A program made the position numbers and the translations under genes. A DNA stretch of 64,000 nt from Gordonia pseudamarae (GTDB taxonomy: Bacteria; Actinomycetota; Actinomycetes; Mycobacteriales; Mycobacteriaceae): assembly GCF_025273675.1 (NCBI RefSeq), contig NZ_CP045809.1, positions 3,348,001-3,412,000 of the forward strand. Reading direction: 5' to 3'. Below are positions 41,905-50,328 of this stretch, piece after piece (position 1 is the stretch's first letter; each line of letters opens with the position of its first letter). The notes below the pieces were generated by a model. That model saw nothing but the letters and a program-made list of their open reading frames with translations, searched no databases and had not been told where the DNA came from.

Positions 41905-43068
41905 TCAGTACGAACGCGGCAGACCCAGCGAGGTCTGTGCCACAAAATTGAGGACCATCTCGCGGCTCACCGGCGCGGTCCGCATCAGCCGGGTGACAAA
42001 CCAGAGCTCGGACAGTCCGTACTCGTGCGACAGTCCGTTGCCGCCGTGCACCTGAATCGCCTGGTCGAGGGCCTTCAGCGCGGCCTCGGACGCGGCGAAC
42101 TTCGCGATGTTGGCGGCCTCACCGACGCCCGGCGAGTCGCTGTCGGACAGTTCCGCCGACAACCGCGTCGCGAGCCGGGCCACCTCCACATTGATGTGTG
42201 CTTCGGCCACGGGATGCGAAACACCCTGGTGCGTACCGATCGGGGTGGACCAGACCTTGCGGTTGCGCGCGTAGTCGGTGGCCTTGGCGATCGCGTAGCG
42301 ACCGATGCCGCCACACAGCGCACCGACCAGGACGCGTTCGGGATTGAGGCCGGCGAACACCTGGTGCAGGCCGCTTCCGGCCTCCCCCACCAATGCCTCC
42401 GGTCCGACGCGCACCTCGTCGAGAAACACCGTGAATTGCTTATCGGGCGAGACGATCGACGTGGGGATCTGCTGGATGGTCAGGCCCGGTGAGTCGGTGG
42501 GGATCACAAAGATCGACAGCTTCTTCTTCTCATCGGTCGACAGGTCGCCGTCGCGGGCGATGAGCAGGACCGCGTCGGCCTGATCGATCGCCGAGATGTA
42601 GTACTTCTGGCCGGAGATCAGCCAACCGTCACCATCGCGGCGGGCGGTCGACTTCACGTTGTGGCTGTTCGATCCCGCGTCCGGTTCAGTCAGGCCGAAC
42701 GCCATCTTGCGAGTACCGTCCGCCAGAGACGGCAGCCAGTTCCGCTTCATCTGCTCACTGCCGTGTGCGGCGATGATCGAGCCGCAGATCGCCGGGGAGA
42801 TCACCCAGATCAGCAGTGGCAGGCCCTCGGCCGCAAGCTCTTCGACGATGACCACGGCTTCGGCCATTCCCCCGCCTCCGCCGCCGTACTCCTCGGGAAG
42901 GTGAACACCGAGCAGGCCCGCGGCGCCGAGATCCTGCCACAGTTCATCGATATCGCCGCCCGAACGGCCGCGTTCCAGGAAGTACTGCGGCCCGTACTTC
43001 TTCGCGATGGCACGGGTGCTCTCCCGGATCGCCCGGTGGTCGTCGCTGTCGTGTATCAAACCGGTCAT
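41905..43068 (-). CDS. Acyl-CoA dehydrogenase
   Basis: A 387-residue FAD acyl-CoA dehydrogenase with FGLTEPDAGSNS (about residues 126-137), WLISGQKYYIS and the QVHGGNGLSHEYGLSEL C-terminal block. The usual YxGT near the C-terminus is absent; the protein ends LNFVAQTSLGLPRSY. Steroid-degrading actinobacteria use heteromeric dehydrogenases with one catalytic and one degenerate subunit, so this could be such a subunit or a divergent homomer. It uses EtfBA as electron acceptor. It lies 6 bases after the NTF2-crotonase gene. Confidence 0.92.
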   Translation of the reverse strand: MTGLIHDSDDHRAIRESTRAIAKKYGPQYFLERGRSGGDIDELWQDLGAAGLLGVHLPEEYGGGGGGMAEAVVIVEELAAEGLPLLIWVISPAICGSIIAAHGSEQMKRNWLPSLADGTRKMAFGLTEPDAGSNSHNVKSTARRDGDGWLISGQKYYISAIDQADAVLLIARDGDLSTDEKKKLSIFVIPTDSPGLTIQQIPTSIVSPDKQFTVFLDEVRVGPEALVGEAGSGLHQVFAGLNPERVLVGALCGGIGRYAIAKATDYARNRKVWSTPIGTHQGVSHPVAEAHINVEVARLATRLSAELSDSDSPGVGEAANIAKFAASEAALKALDQAIQVHGGNGLSHEYGLSELWFVTRLMRTAPVSREMVLNFVAQTSLGLPRSY

Positions 43069-43074
43069 GGGCTG

Positions 43075-44322
43075 CTATCTTCCTTCAAAGATCGGTACTT
43101 CTTTGTCAATGAATGCCTCGATCGCGTGCTGTGCGTCCCTGGTTCTGCCCACCACCGCGAGGGCGTCGGTCTCGGCGCGCAGTTGGTCCGACAGACTGCT
43201 GCCGGGACTGTCCCGAAAGAGCCTGCGCTGTGCCGCGAAACCCAGAGTCGGGCCGGAGGCGAGTTTTCGCGCTGTGGTCAGGGCGTGATCGCGCAGTTCG
43301 TCGTCGCCGACGACCTCGGCCACCAGCCCCCACTGCTCGGCCAGTGCCGCATCCACTCGCAGGTTCGTCAGATACATCCGGCGTGCCCTGGCCGGGCCGA
43401 TCAGACGTGGCAGGTGCCATGTTCCGCCGCCGTCTCCGGACATCCCGATCGCGCTGAACGCCGTGCAGAAGATCGTGTTCGTCGCGGCGATCGCGATGTC
43501 CGCGGCGTAGACGAATCCCAGGCCGCCGCCGGCCACCGATCCGTGGGCCGCGGTGACGATCGGTACGTCGAGTCGGTCGAGGATGCGGAAGCCCTCGTGG
43601 AATGGTTCGGTCATTCCCGACGTCAGGGCACCTATCGTGCCGGGTTGCACCGTCCGGAAATAGTCGAGGTCCCCGCCCACCGACAGCGCGGGACCGTTGC
43701 CCGCGATGAACACCGCGCGCACCCGCGGATCGGCCTCGATGGCGCGGGCCACCACCAGCGTCTCCTCGGCGAGCCGCAGGTTGATCCCGTTGCGTTGTTC
43801 GGGTCGATCCAGGATCACCTGGGCCACACCCCGGTCCACCGAATAGTCGATCGTTTCGAGTTCGGCGATCGTCGGCATCGAATACCCCGGGAAGGTGCCG
43901 ACCTCGCCGCCGGCGAATGCCTCACGCCAGAGCGCGGTGTCCGTCAACTGCCGCAGTCCGGTGATGGTTCCGGAGTCGGAGAACGTCAGCACGTGGACGA
44001 ACGCCGCGTTCAGTTCACGTCCGGTCGGCCTGCACCGCCCGCGATAGGTGCCGCTCACGTGAAGGCGGTTGCCGTCCAGAAGGTCGAAACTGTCGGCCTC
44101 CGCGCGGGCCCGGAACGTCCGGCCCAGCCGCCACCAGAAATTGCCGATCATGTCGTCGCGGCCGCGATAGGTGCCGCCGAGCCCGAGCGGCAGGCCCGGC
44201 GCGGTCTCGCCGACGAATTCCGTGTCGAGCAGACCGCGGACCGTCTCGGCATCGCCGTGCGCCAATGCGGAGTACAGGGTCTGCGCGGTGCTGACCCGGT
44301 CCGCTGCCTGGGCGCCCCTCAT
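43075..44322 (-). CDS. NTF2-like domain fused to crotonase-fold enoyl-CoA hydratase/isomerase
   Basis: A 415-residue two-domain protein. Residues 1-135 form an NTF2/SnoaL-like cone (TAQTLYSALAHGDAETVRGLLDTEFVGE to HVLTFSDSGTITGLRQLTDTALW). Residues about 155-415 are a crotonase domain (VILDRPEQRNGINLRL, SVGGDLDYF, AAHGSVAGGGLGFVYAADI). The hydratase Glu pair is not conserved; Asp in GMSGDGGGTWHLPRL resembles PaaG-type isomerases, so isomerase activity is possible. SnoaL/NTF2 domains include ketosteroid isomerases and cyclases. ATG 44322 overlaps the thiolase stop (ATGA), so there is no sign of a frameshift fusion artefact. Confidence 0.88.
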   Translation of the reverse strand: MRGAQAADRVSTAQTLYSALAHGDAETVRGLLDTEFVGETAPGLPLGLGGTYRGRDDMIGNFWWRLGRTFRARAEADSFDLLDGNRLHVSGTYRGRCRPTGRELNAAFVHVLTFSDSGTITGLRQLTDTALWREAFAGGEVGTFPGYSMPTIAELETIDYSVDRGVAQVILDRPEQRNGINLRLAEETLVVARAIEADPRVRAVFIAGNGPALSVGGDLDYFRTVQPGTIGALTSGMTEPFHEGFRILDRLDVPIVTAAHGSVAGGGLGFVYAADIAIAATNTIFCTAFSAIGMSGDGGGTWHLPRLIGPARARRMYLTNLRVDAALAEQWGLVAEVVGDDELRDHALTTARKLASGPTLGFAAQRRLFRDSPGSSLSDQLRAETDALAVVGRTRDAQHAIEAFIDKEVPIFEGR

Positions 44323-45524
44323 CGGGTTGCCGAACCGGAGAGTTGCGAACCGACGACCGCCACGAACGACACACAGGCGCCGGGCCTGCCACCGAGGTTG
44401 TGGGTCAACGCCGTTCGTGGATCGTCGAGTTGCCGTGGACCGGCCTCGCCACGTAGTTGCAGCCATGCCTCGTACAGCATCCGCAGCCCGCTGGCGCCGA
44501 CCGGATGCCCGAATGATTTCAGCCCGCCGTCGATATTGACCGGCAGCCGGCCGTCCGCGTCGAAGGCCCCCGACAACGATTCCTTCCACGCCTGCCCGCG
44601 GTTGCAGAACCCCAGATCCTCCATGAGCACGAGTTCGGTGGGAGTGAAACAGTCGTGTACCTCGGCCAGCGAGATCTCGGCTCGTGGATCGGCGATCCCG
44701 GCCTGCTCGTAGGCGTCCTGCGCCGATCGCTCCACCTCGGGAAAGGTGGTGAAGTCGTAGCCGGGATCGACCGAGCCGCGCGCCGGACCCGCCGCCAGTG
44801 CAAGCCCTTTGACGAAGACGGGCCGATCGGTGTAGTCGTAGGCGTCCTCGGCGCGCACGATGATCGCGCACGCCGCGCCGTCGGACACCCCGGAGCAGTC
44901 GAAGACGCCGAGCCGGCCGGCCACCTTGGGCGCACCGGTGATCTTCTCCTTGGATACCTCCGAACGGAACTGCGCCTTCGGGTTCCGTGCGCCGTTGACG
45001 TGGTTCTTCCAGGCGACGTGGGTCATCGCCTCCCGCATCTGCCCGGCGTCCACGCCGTACTTGGCGCAATATGCCGGGTCGAGCAGGGAGAACGCGGCCG
45101 GTGCGGTGACCGACAGTTCCGGGGCGGTGCCGTCGCCGGGTGGATCGCCGCGCAGCAGACCCGCGAAGCCCGAATCCTTGAGCTTTTCCACACCGACCGC
45201 CATGACCCGGTCGTATGCGCCCGAAGCAACGGCGTAGCAGGCGTTGCGGAAGGACTCCGATCCGGTGGCGCAATAGTTCTCCACGCGGGTGACCGGCTTG
45301 TAGTCGGTACCCAGCGCCCGGGACAGGAGAAGCCCCGATTGCGCCGAGCCGAGCGTGCCCAGCCAGAAGGCATCGATGTCGTCGCGGGCGAGCCGGGCCC
45401 GGCCGAGCGCTTCATCGACCGCGGTGATGATCATGTCTTCCTGGGACTGGTCCCAGAGTTCACCGAACTGCGTGCAGCCCATCGCGACGATCGCGACCTT
45501 GTCGGCGATTCCCTTGCTGCCCAT
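44319..45524 (-). CDS. Thiolase, SCP-x/lipid-transfer-protein type
   Basis: A 401-residue thiolase-superfamily protein of the SCP-x/Ltp group. Cys in ENYCATGSESF (about residue 86), VHDCFTPTEL, GHPVGASGL and terminal HNLGGRPGACVSFVAVV. Members act as thiolases or, when paired with a DUF35 protein, as retro-aldolases on acyl-CoA side chains (as Ltp2 does in cholesterol degradation). No separate DUF35 gene exists here, but the adjacent gene carries a fused DUF35 domain that could be its partner. GAGGAGA precedes the ATG, which overlaps the upstream stop by one base. Confidence 0.9.
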   Translation of the reverse strand: MGSKGIADKVAIVAMGCTQFGELWDQSQEDMIITAVDEALGRARLARDDIDAFWLGTLGSAQSGLLLSRALGTDYKPVTRVENYCATGSESFRNACYAVASGAYDRVMAVGVEKLKDSGFAGLLRGDPPGDGTAPELSVTAPAAFSLLDPAYCAKYGVDAGQMREAMTHVAWKNHVNGARNPKAQFRSEVSKEKITGAPKVAGRLGVFDCSGVSDGAACAIIVRAEDAYDYTDRPVFVKGLALAAGPARGSVDPGYDFTTFPEVERSAQDAYEQAGIADPRAEISLAEVHDCFTPTELVLMEDLGFCNRGQAWKESLSGAFDADGRLPVNIDGGLKSFGHPVGASGLRMLYEAWLQLRGEAGPRQLDDPRTALTHNLGGRPGACVSFVAVVGSQLSGSATR

Positions 45525-46912
45525 CAGTTCTCCTCACCGGACGTGTCGGCGGCCGCCGGCACCTGGCGTGCTTTCCAGAAATAGTTGTGCACTCCGCCCG
45601 CGGTGAACAGGCGACGGAACACCATCGTGACCTCGCCGCCCACGCCCAGCGCCTCCGGAGCGGCATCGGCGACCTCGAAGGTGGCGCGGCCACCGCCGTC
45701 GAAGTCGACCACCACGTCCACGACCGGCGGTGACGGCGAATACGCGAGCCGGTCGACGGTGAACGTCGCGATCCGCCCGCCGCGGTCACGTACCGATACC
45801 GGTTCACTCTGATCGGCAACCCCGCACGCCCGGCACACGCGCATCGGCGGCACGTGCAAGAATCCGCATGCGCTGCAGCGATTTCCGGTGAGTGCGAACT
45901 TCCAGCCGGCCGCGCGAGCCGACGGCGGACCTGCGGGGCGGTCCGGTTCGGGCCGGCGCGGCGGCTCCATGTCGAGAAGTCCCCGCCACGACAGATAGGT
46001 GGGATAGGGCACCATACGCCCGTCGGCCGCCGCGGCGGCGGCAACAGGTTCGGGCTGCCGGTGCGCGGAAAGCGCGGTGGTGGTACGCAACACGGTGGCG
46101 TCGACGCCATCGGCCGCCGAGATCAGCAGAATCGTCTCCGCGGGGCCGGCCTCGTCGAGTACCGCGGCCAGGCCCAGCAGCGGATCGACCGCCCCGGCGA
46201 AACCGACAGGCGATCCACCTGTGGAAAGAACGCCCTTGACCAGGGTCGACGCCCTCTTGGTGATGGCACTGTTGGAACCGGTGAGAACCACATGATCGGC
46301 CTGGGCAACGCCCGCGGCGTCGAGTGCGGCGGTGGCCGCCTCCCGGACCAGCGGCGCGTACTGTTCGTAGCCGAACCGCTCCTCCCAACTCGATGCCGAC
46401 GGCTCGGCGGGTGAGCGCCACCTGTCGAGGAATTCTTCGGTGAGCGACACCGTCGCCAACACCTCGGCGATCGCCGGCTGCTCCGGCGTCGCAGCGCCGA
46501 TGAGCACCGCCGCCGCCGCATCGGTCCCGGTCCGCTCGTCCGCGGACCCGGGGCGACCGGTGCGCACGTCGGCCGCGACGATCAGCGCCCCCTGCCCGGC
46601 AACCGCGGCCCGTACCGCCGCGAGCGTCGAGCGAGCCGTCCCGATCGCATCCGATGCCGGGATCCGGCGGTCCAGACCGAGCGCCGCGTGGACCGTCGTC
46701 GCATTGGTCTTGTCCAGGTACGCCGGTGAACTCGTCGCCAACACGAGCGACCGCGCCGATTCGGCAGCACGGAGCGACCGGGCGGCGGCCACCGACATCG
46801 TGATCGCATCCTCGTCGAACGAGGCGACGATCCGCCGGGCCGTCCCCCGGCCCGCGGGGTCGACCCGCCACGACGGCAGATAGCTCGCGTACGCGAGAAT
46901 CGCATTGGTCAT
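45524..46912 (-). CDS. Thiolase-fold (HMG-CoA synthase-like) protein fused to DUF35 Zn-ribbon/OB domain
   Basis: A 462-residue protein. Residues 1-335 have the HMG-CoA synthase/KAS III-like fold pattern (YASYLPSWRVD, LVLATSSPAYLDKTNATTVHAALGL, LIVAADVRTGRPGS). Not one Cys occurs before residue 346; the nucleophile region reads ASDAIGTARSTLAAV. Residues 346-363 form a CxxC-x10-CxxC zinc ribbon (CSACGF...CRACG), followed by an OB fold (DUF35). The first domain therefore cannot use a Cys nucleophile and may be structural or a lyase; the DUF35 part may bind acyl-CoA for the neighbouring SCP-x thiolase. The start overlaps the upstream thiolase stop (ATGA). Confidence 0.85.
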   Translation of the reverse strand: MTNAILAYASYLPSWRVDPAGRGTARRIVASFDEDAITMSVAAARSLRAAESARSLVLATSSPAYLDKTNATTVHAALGLDRRIPASDAIGTARSTLAAVRAAVAGQGALIVAADVRTGRPGSADERTGTDAAAAVLIGAATPEQPAIAEVLATVSLTEEFLDRWRSPAEPSASSWEERFGYEQYAPLVREAATAALDAAGVAQADHVVLTGSNSAITKRASTLVKGVLSTGGSPVGFAGAVDPLLGLAAVLDEAGPAETILLISAADGVDATVLRTTTALSAHRQPEPVAAAAAADGRMVPYPTYLSWRGLLDMEPPRRPEPDRPAGPPSARAAGWKFALTGNRCSACGFLHVPPMRVCRACGVADQSEPVSVRDRGGRIATFTVDRLAYSPSPPVVDVVVDFDGGGRATFEVADAAPEALGVGGEVTMVFRRLFTAGGVHNYFWKARQVPAAADTSGEEN

Positions 46913-48120
46913 GCCGATGCCCCCCGGAAGAGTGCGGCGATGCCCTGGCCGCCGCCCACGCACATCGTCTCCAGGGCCAGGCCGCCGCCCCGGCGATCGA
47001 GTTCACGCAGCATCGTGGCCAGTATCCGGCCGCCGGTGGCGCCGATCGGATGGCCCAGCGAGATGCCGGACCCGTTGACGTTCAGCCGGTCTACCAGTTC
47101 GTCCGGCGGCAGACCCCACTCGCGCAACACCGCGAGCACCTGCACCGCGAAGGCCTCGTTGATTTCGATCAGTGTGAGATCGTCGAAGCCGATGCCGGTG
47201 CGGCGGAACAACTTGTCGACCGCCCCGACTGGGCCGATCCCCATCGTCGCGGGCTCGCAGCCCACCGCGGCCCAGCCCTCGAACCAGGCGAGCGGGGTGA
47301 GGCCGAGTCTGTCGAGGTGGTCCTCGGCCACCACCAGGCAGGCCGCGGCGGCATCGTTCTGCTGAGCCGAATTGCCCGCTGTGACGGTGCCGCAGGGAAT
47401 GAGCGGACGCAGACCGGCCAAGGTCTGCTCGGTGGTCTCCGGACGGATTCCCTCGTCGCGGTCGAGAATCACCGGATCGCCACGGCGCACCGGAACCTGC
47501 ACCGGGACGATTTCTTCGGCGAACTTTCCGGATTCTGTTGCGGCCGCGGCATTCTGCTGGCTGCGGGCGGCAAACCGGTCCGCTTCTTCCCTGCCGATGC
47601 CGTATTTGTCGGCAAGATTCTCGGCGGTCTCGATCATTCCGCTGATCTTCCCGAAACGCCATTCCGGCTGGGAGCGTTCGCGGCCGCGTTCGAGGCGGTC
47701 GTACAACGTCTGATTGCCCGAGCGTGAGCCCCAGCGCGCGGTGGTCGTGTAGTGCTCGATATTGCTCATCGACTCCACACCGCCCGCGACGACGACGTCG
47801 GCGGCACCGGTCTGCACCATCATGGCGGCGGTCGCGACCGCCTGTAGGCCACCACCGCACCGCCGGTCGGTCTGCGATCCGGGCACGTCCACCGGCAGCC
47901 CGGCGGCCAGGGCCGCCCACCGGCCGATGCACGGCGCCTCGGAGTTGGCGTAGGACTGGGCGAACACCACCTCCTCGATGGTCGCCGGGTCGATCCCGGT
48001 CCGGTCGACCAGCGCCGTCAGCACCTGTGCGGCCAGATCCGCCGCGGCCAGCGGGCGGAGCGTCTTGCCGAAGGCCCCGACGGCCGAACGCACCGGCTGC
48101 ACTATCGCCACACGTCTCAC
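46909..48120 (-). CDS. Acetyl-CoA C-acetyltransferase
   Basis: A 403-residue degradative thiolase with nucleophile Cys in TDRRCGGGLQAV, EINEAFAVQVL, GHPIGATGG and CVGGGQGIA. It cleaves 3-ketoacyl-CoA with CoA in the last beta-oxidation step. GTG 48120 was chosen because GGAGGAGA precedes it; an upstream in-frame extension lacks support. It is coupled to the thiolase-fold/DUF35 gene by ATGA overlap. Confidence 0.94.
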   Translation of the reverse strand: MRRVAIVQPVRSAVGAFGKTLRPLAAADLAAQVLTALVDRTGIDPATIEEVVFAQSYANSEAPCIGRWAALAAGLPVDVPGSQTDRRCGGGLQAVATAAMMVQTGAADVVVAGGVESMSNIEHYTTTARWGSRSGNQTLYDRLERGRERSQPEWRFGKISGMIETAENLADKYGIGREEADRFAARSQQNAAAATESGKFAEEIVPVQVPVRRGDPVILDRDEGIRPETTEQTLAGLRPLIPCGTVTAGNSAQQNDAAAACLVVAEDHLDRLGLTPLAWFEGWAAVGCEPATMGIGPVGAVDKLFRRTGIGFDDLTLIEINEAFAVQVLAVLREWGLPPDELVDRLNVNGSGISLGHPIGATGGRILATMLRELDRRGGGLALETMCVGGGQGIAALFRGASA

Positions 48121-48165
48121 AGTTGTTCTCCTCCTACACGATCTGTTTCGGTCGCCGACGGGCAT

Positions 48166-48432
48166 TCAGCGCTGTCCCGACGGACCTTCCTTCCACCTGT
48201 CGGCGGAAGGATCGAGCAGCCGGGTCAGATGCCCCTCCGGCAACCAGATGAGGGTTTCGAGCTCGAGCGCGTCGAGAAAGCGGACGCGGCCGGTACGCAG
48301 GTCCTTCAGGCGCAGCCTCGGGGAGTTCGCCTCGTTGTCCACGTCCACCGTCACCTCGGCGAACTCGCTGCCCACCACCGGCCCGATGTCCGGAATGTCG
48401 AACGGGCCACGGTCACCCATCTCAATAGACAT
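48166..48432 (-). CDS. Small protein linked to the Rieske oxygenase
   Basis: An 88-residue protein, MSIEMGDRGPFDIPDIGPVV at the start, with a compact beta-rich body (FAEVTVDVDNEANSPRLRLKDLRTGRVRFLDALELETLIWL). AAGGGA lies 7 bases before ATG 48432. Short proteins of this size and position accompany actinobacterial ring-hydroxylating oxygenases and are sometimes labelled dihydrodiol dehydrogenase in databases, but no Rossmann motif is present here and that name should not be taken as a function. It is co-transcribed between the oxygenase beta subunit and a thiolase. Confidence 0.7.
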   Translation of the reverse strand: MSIEMGDRGPFDIPDIGPVVGSEFAEVTVDVDNEANSPRLRLKDLRTGRVRFLDALELETLIWLPEGHLTRLLDPSADRWKEGPSGQR

Positions 48433-48451
48433 CACAATCCCTTTCGGCCGG

Positions 48452-48994
48452 CTAGATGAGGAAGGCCAGCGTGGGCAGTGGCTTCTCGTTGTCCACCAGA
48501 ACCACCTTCTTGTAGGCCAACTTGATATCGCCGTCGACCCTGCGCAGCCGGTAGGTGGTGCGCCCACCCCAGAGCTGATTGCCCCGCTCCTTGGACTCGA
48601 AGGCGAGAAAGTTGGCGCCGATCTCGATGTCGACCGTGCCCCCGGCATTCTCACGTCCACCGAGCAGTTCTATATTGCTGATCAGCCGGCGCAGATCCGA
48701 CGGCGGCGCCTGTGCGTAGCGTCGTCCGGTCCGGACCTGCTTGAGCCGGGTGCGAATACGGTTGCGGTTGTCGTAGATCACCGAGACGGTACGCATCGGG
48801 TCGATATCTGCTCCACCGGCCGGAACCCAGTAGAGGGCGTCGTCGGTCCAGAGATCTTCCCAGTCGTCGTAGTTGTTCTCGTCCGCGAACCGGGCTTCCT
48901 TGTAGAGGAACTGGCAGACCTCGTCGTAGGTCCAGTCCACAGGTACGGGGCCCAGCTGATCGGTGCCCGGGGTCGTCGATGTCGATGCGGTCAT
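48452..48994 (-). CDS. Rieske oxygenase beta (small) subunit
   Basis: A 180-residue NTF2-like ring-hydroxylating oxygenase small subunit (FLYKEARFADENNYDDWEDLWTDDALYWVPAG, about residues 29-60; NRIRTRLKQVRTGRRYAQAPPSDLRRLISNIELL). It stabilises the alpha subunit in an alpha3beta3 hexamer. The start lies immediately after the alpha-subunit stop. Confidence 0.92.
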   Translation of the reverse strand: MTASTSTTPGTDQLGPVPVDWTYDEVCQFLYKEARFADENNYDDWEDLWTDDALYWVPAGGADIDPMRTVSVIYDNRNRIRTRLKQVRTGRRYAQAPPSDLRRLISNIELLGGRENAGGTVDIEIGANFLAFESKERGNQLWGGRTTYRLRRVDGDIKLAYKKVVLVDNEKPLPTLAFLI

Positions 48995-48995
48995 C

Positions 48996-50285
48996 TCAGG
49001 CCTCCATCAAAGTGCGGTAGTGCTTCCAGAACCCGCGCATGCCGGTCTCGTCGGTGGCGCCACCGATGCGGAAGCCGTTATCGTCGATGTCCTCACGGAT
49101 CAGTCCGCGTCGTACGTCGAGCCATTCGGGGTCGAGCATGCTCACCCCGACCTGGTTGCGTTCGTACATCTCGGTGTCGTCGGCGAGCAGCATGCCGGCC
49201 GGTCCGACCGAACCGATCGACTGCTGGATGAACCGGCGGTTCAGCTCTTCGGCGCCGCCCAGCTGGACGGCCGTCGCGTACGACACACATTCGCCGACCG
49301 CGACCGGCTGAATGTTGAACACCTGGATCTCGGCGATGAACAGGTTGGGGAAGATCATCACGTGCGGAGCGCCTTCCACCATGCGGCGCCGGGCGTCCTG
49401 ACCGTAGGCCTCCTCCATGGCCGCCGCGTACCTGGGCACGCGCTCGGGCGTGGTGGCGAACCAGCGCATCGGTTCGTCGAACTTCCGGAACTCCGGCCGC
49501 AGGTCATTCTCGCTGTGGCCGTTGCCGAGTTCCCTGGTCACCGCGGTGGACGAATCGCCGTAGAGCGGCCCGATGGTGCTTCCGGTGACGGTGAAGATCG
49601 AGCCGTGCACGAATTGCGGGTGGTAGCCATCGGTTTCGTTCTCGGCAAGGAACTTCCAGTTCGACCGGGTGCGATGGCCGAGCCAGCCGGCGTCGAGGGT
49701 GATCTCCTCGGTGGGCGAGAGCCCGGCGAGCCGGTCGATCTCGCCCGCCGCCGCGCCGAGGTGTTCCTCCAGCGAGGGCCCGTCGGCAGCCATCGAGCCG
49801 AAGACGAATCCCCGGTACGACGCGACGCGCGGGACCCGGCCCATGCTCAGGTCCAGTTCCTTGGATCCGCCGTAGCCCTTGGCGAACGGGTAGCCGATCA
49901 GCTTGCCGTCGTTGCGGAACGTCCAGCCGTGGTAGGGGCAGCGGAACGCGCGAGAATTGCCCTTGTCGGCGTCGCACACCTGCAGACCCCGGTGCGCGCA
50001 CCGGTTGATCAGCAGGTGCACCTCGCCGCTCTTGTCCCGGGTCATCACCACATCCTGGGTCGCGAGCTTCTTGCGGACGTAGTCGAACGGTTGGGGCACC
50101 TCGCTCTCGTGCCCGACGAACACCCAGGTGGTGAACCAGATCTTGCGCAGTTCCTCGGCAAAGATCTCCGGGTTGGTGTACAGCGAACCATGAACCTGGT
50201 CCGACCTGATCAGATCGCTGACGATGCTCTTCGCTTCGCGCTGCGGGTTTTCCAGACCAGCGCCGGGGCCGACGACAGAGGTCAT
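48996..50285 (-). CDS. Rieske non-heme iron oxygenase alpha subunit
   Basis: A 429-residue catalytic subunit. Rieske [2Fe-2S] ligands are Cys96, His98, Cys116 and His119 (CAHRG, CPYHGW). The mononuclear iron site is NETDGYHPQFVH with His222 and His227 and bridging Asp219. It hydroxylates an aromatic or alicyclic substrate with O2 and electrons from a ferredoxin and reductase, neither encoded here. AAGGGAG precedes ATG 50285, and a perfect 10-bp-arm palindrome lies directly upstream, so this is likely the start of a regulated transcript. Substrate range cannot be read from sequence alone. Confidence 0.94.
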   Translation of the reverse strand: MTSVVGPGAGLENPQREAKSIVSDLIRSDQVHGSLYTNPEIFAEELRKIWFTTWVFVGHESEVPQPFDYVRKKLATQDVVMTRDKSGEVHLLINRCAHRGLQVCDADKGNSRAFRCPYHGWTFRNDGKLIGYPFAKGYGGSKELDLSMGRVPRVASYRGFVFGSMAADGPSLEEHLGAAAGEIDRLAGLSPTEEITLDAGWLGHRTRSNWKFLAENETDGYHPQFVHGSIFTVTGSTIGPLYGDSSTAVTRELGNGHSENDLRPEFRKFDEPMRWFATTPERVPRYAAAMEEAYGQDARRRMVEGAPHVMIFPNLFIAEIQVFNIQPVAVGECVSYATAVQLGGAEELNRRFIQQSIGSVGPAGMLLADDTEMYERNQVGVSMLDPEWLDVRRGLIREDIDDNGFRIGGATDETGMRGFWKHYRTLMEA

Positions 50286-50300
50286 GACATCTCCCTTTCT

Positions 50301-50324
50301 AGTGTTTAATCTGCATTAAACACT
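50301..50324. promoter_or_regulatory. Perfect palindromic operator upstream of Rieske oxygenase
   Basis: AGTGTTTAAT-CTGC-ATTAAACACT: 10-bp perfect arms and a 4-nt spacer, 16-39 bases upstream of the alpha-subunit start and within the 43-base gap after the truncated ligase gene. The low GC content argues against a terminator. Confidence 0.7.
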
Positions 50325-50328
50325 ATTT

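Noticed and set aside
45524..46912. Functional HMG-CoA synthase
   Set aside because: The essential Cys is absent and the C-terminus is a DUF35 domain, so a classical HMG-CoA synthase role is not supported.
48166..48432. Dihydrodiol dehydrogenase as a function for the 88-residue protein
   Set aside because: The protein is too short for a dehydrogenase and lacks a cofactor-binding motif; the name is only a database habit for neighbours of oxygenases.
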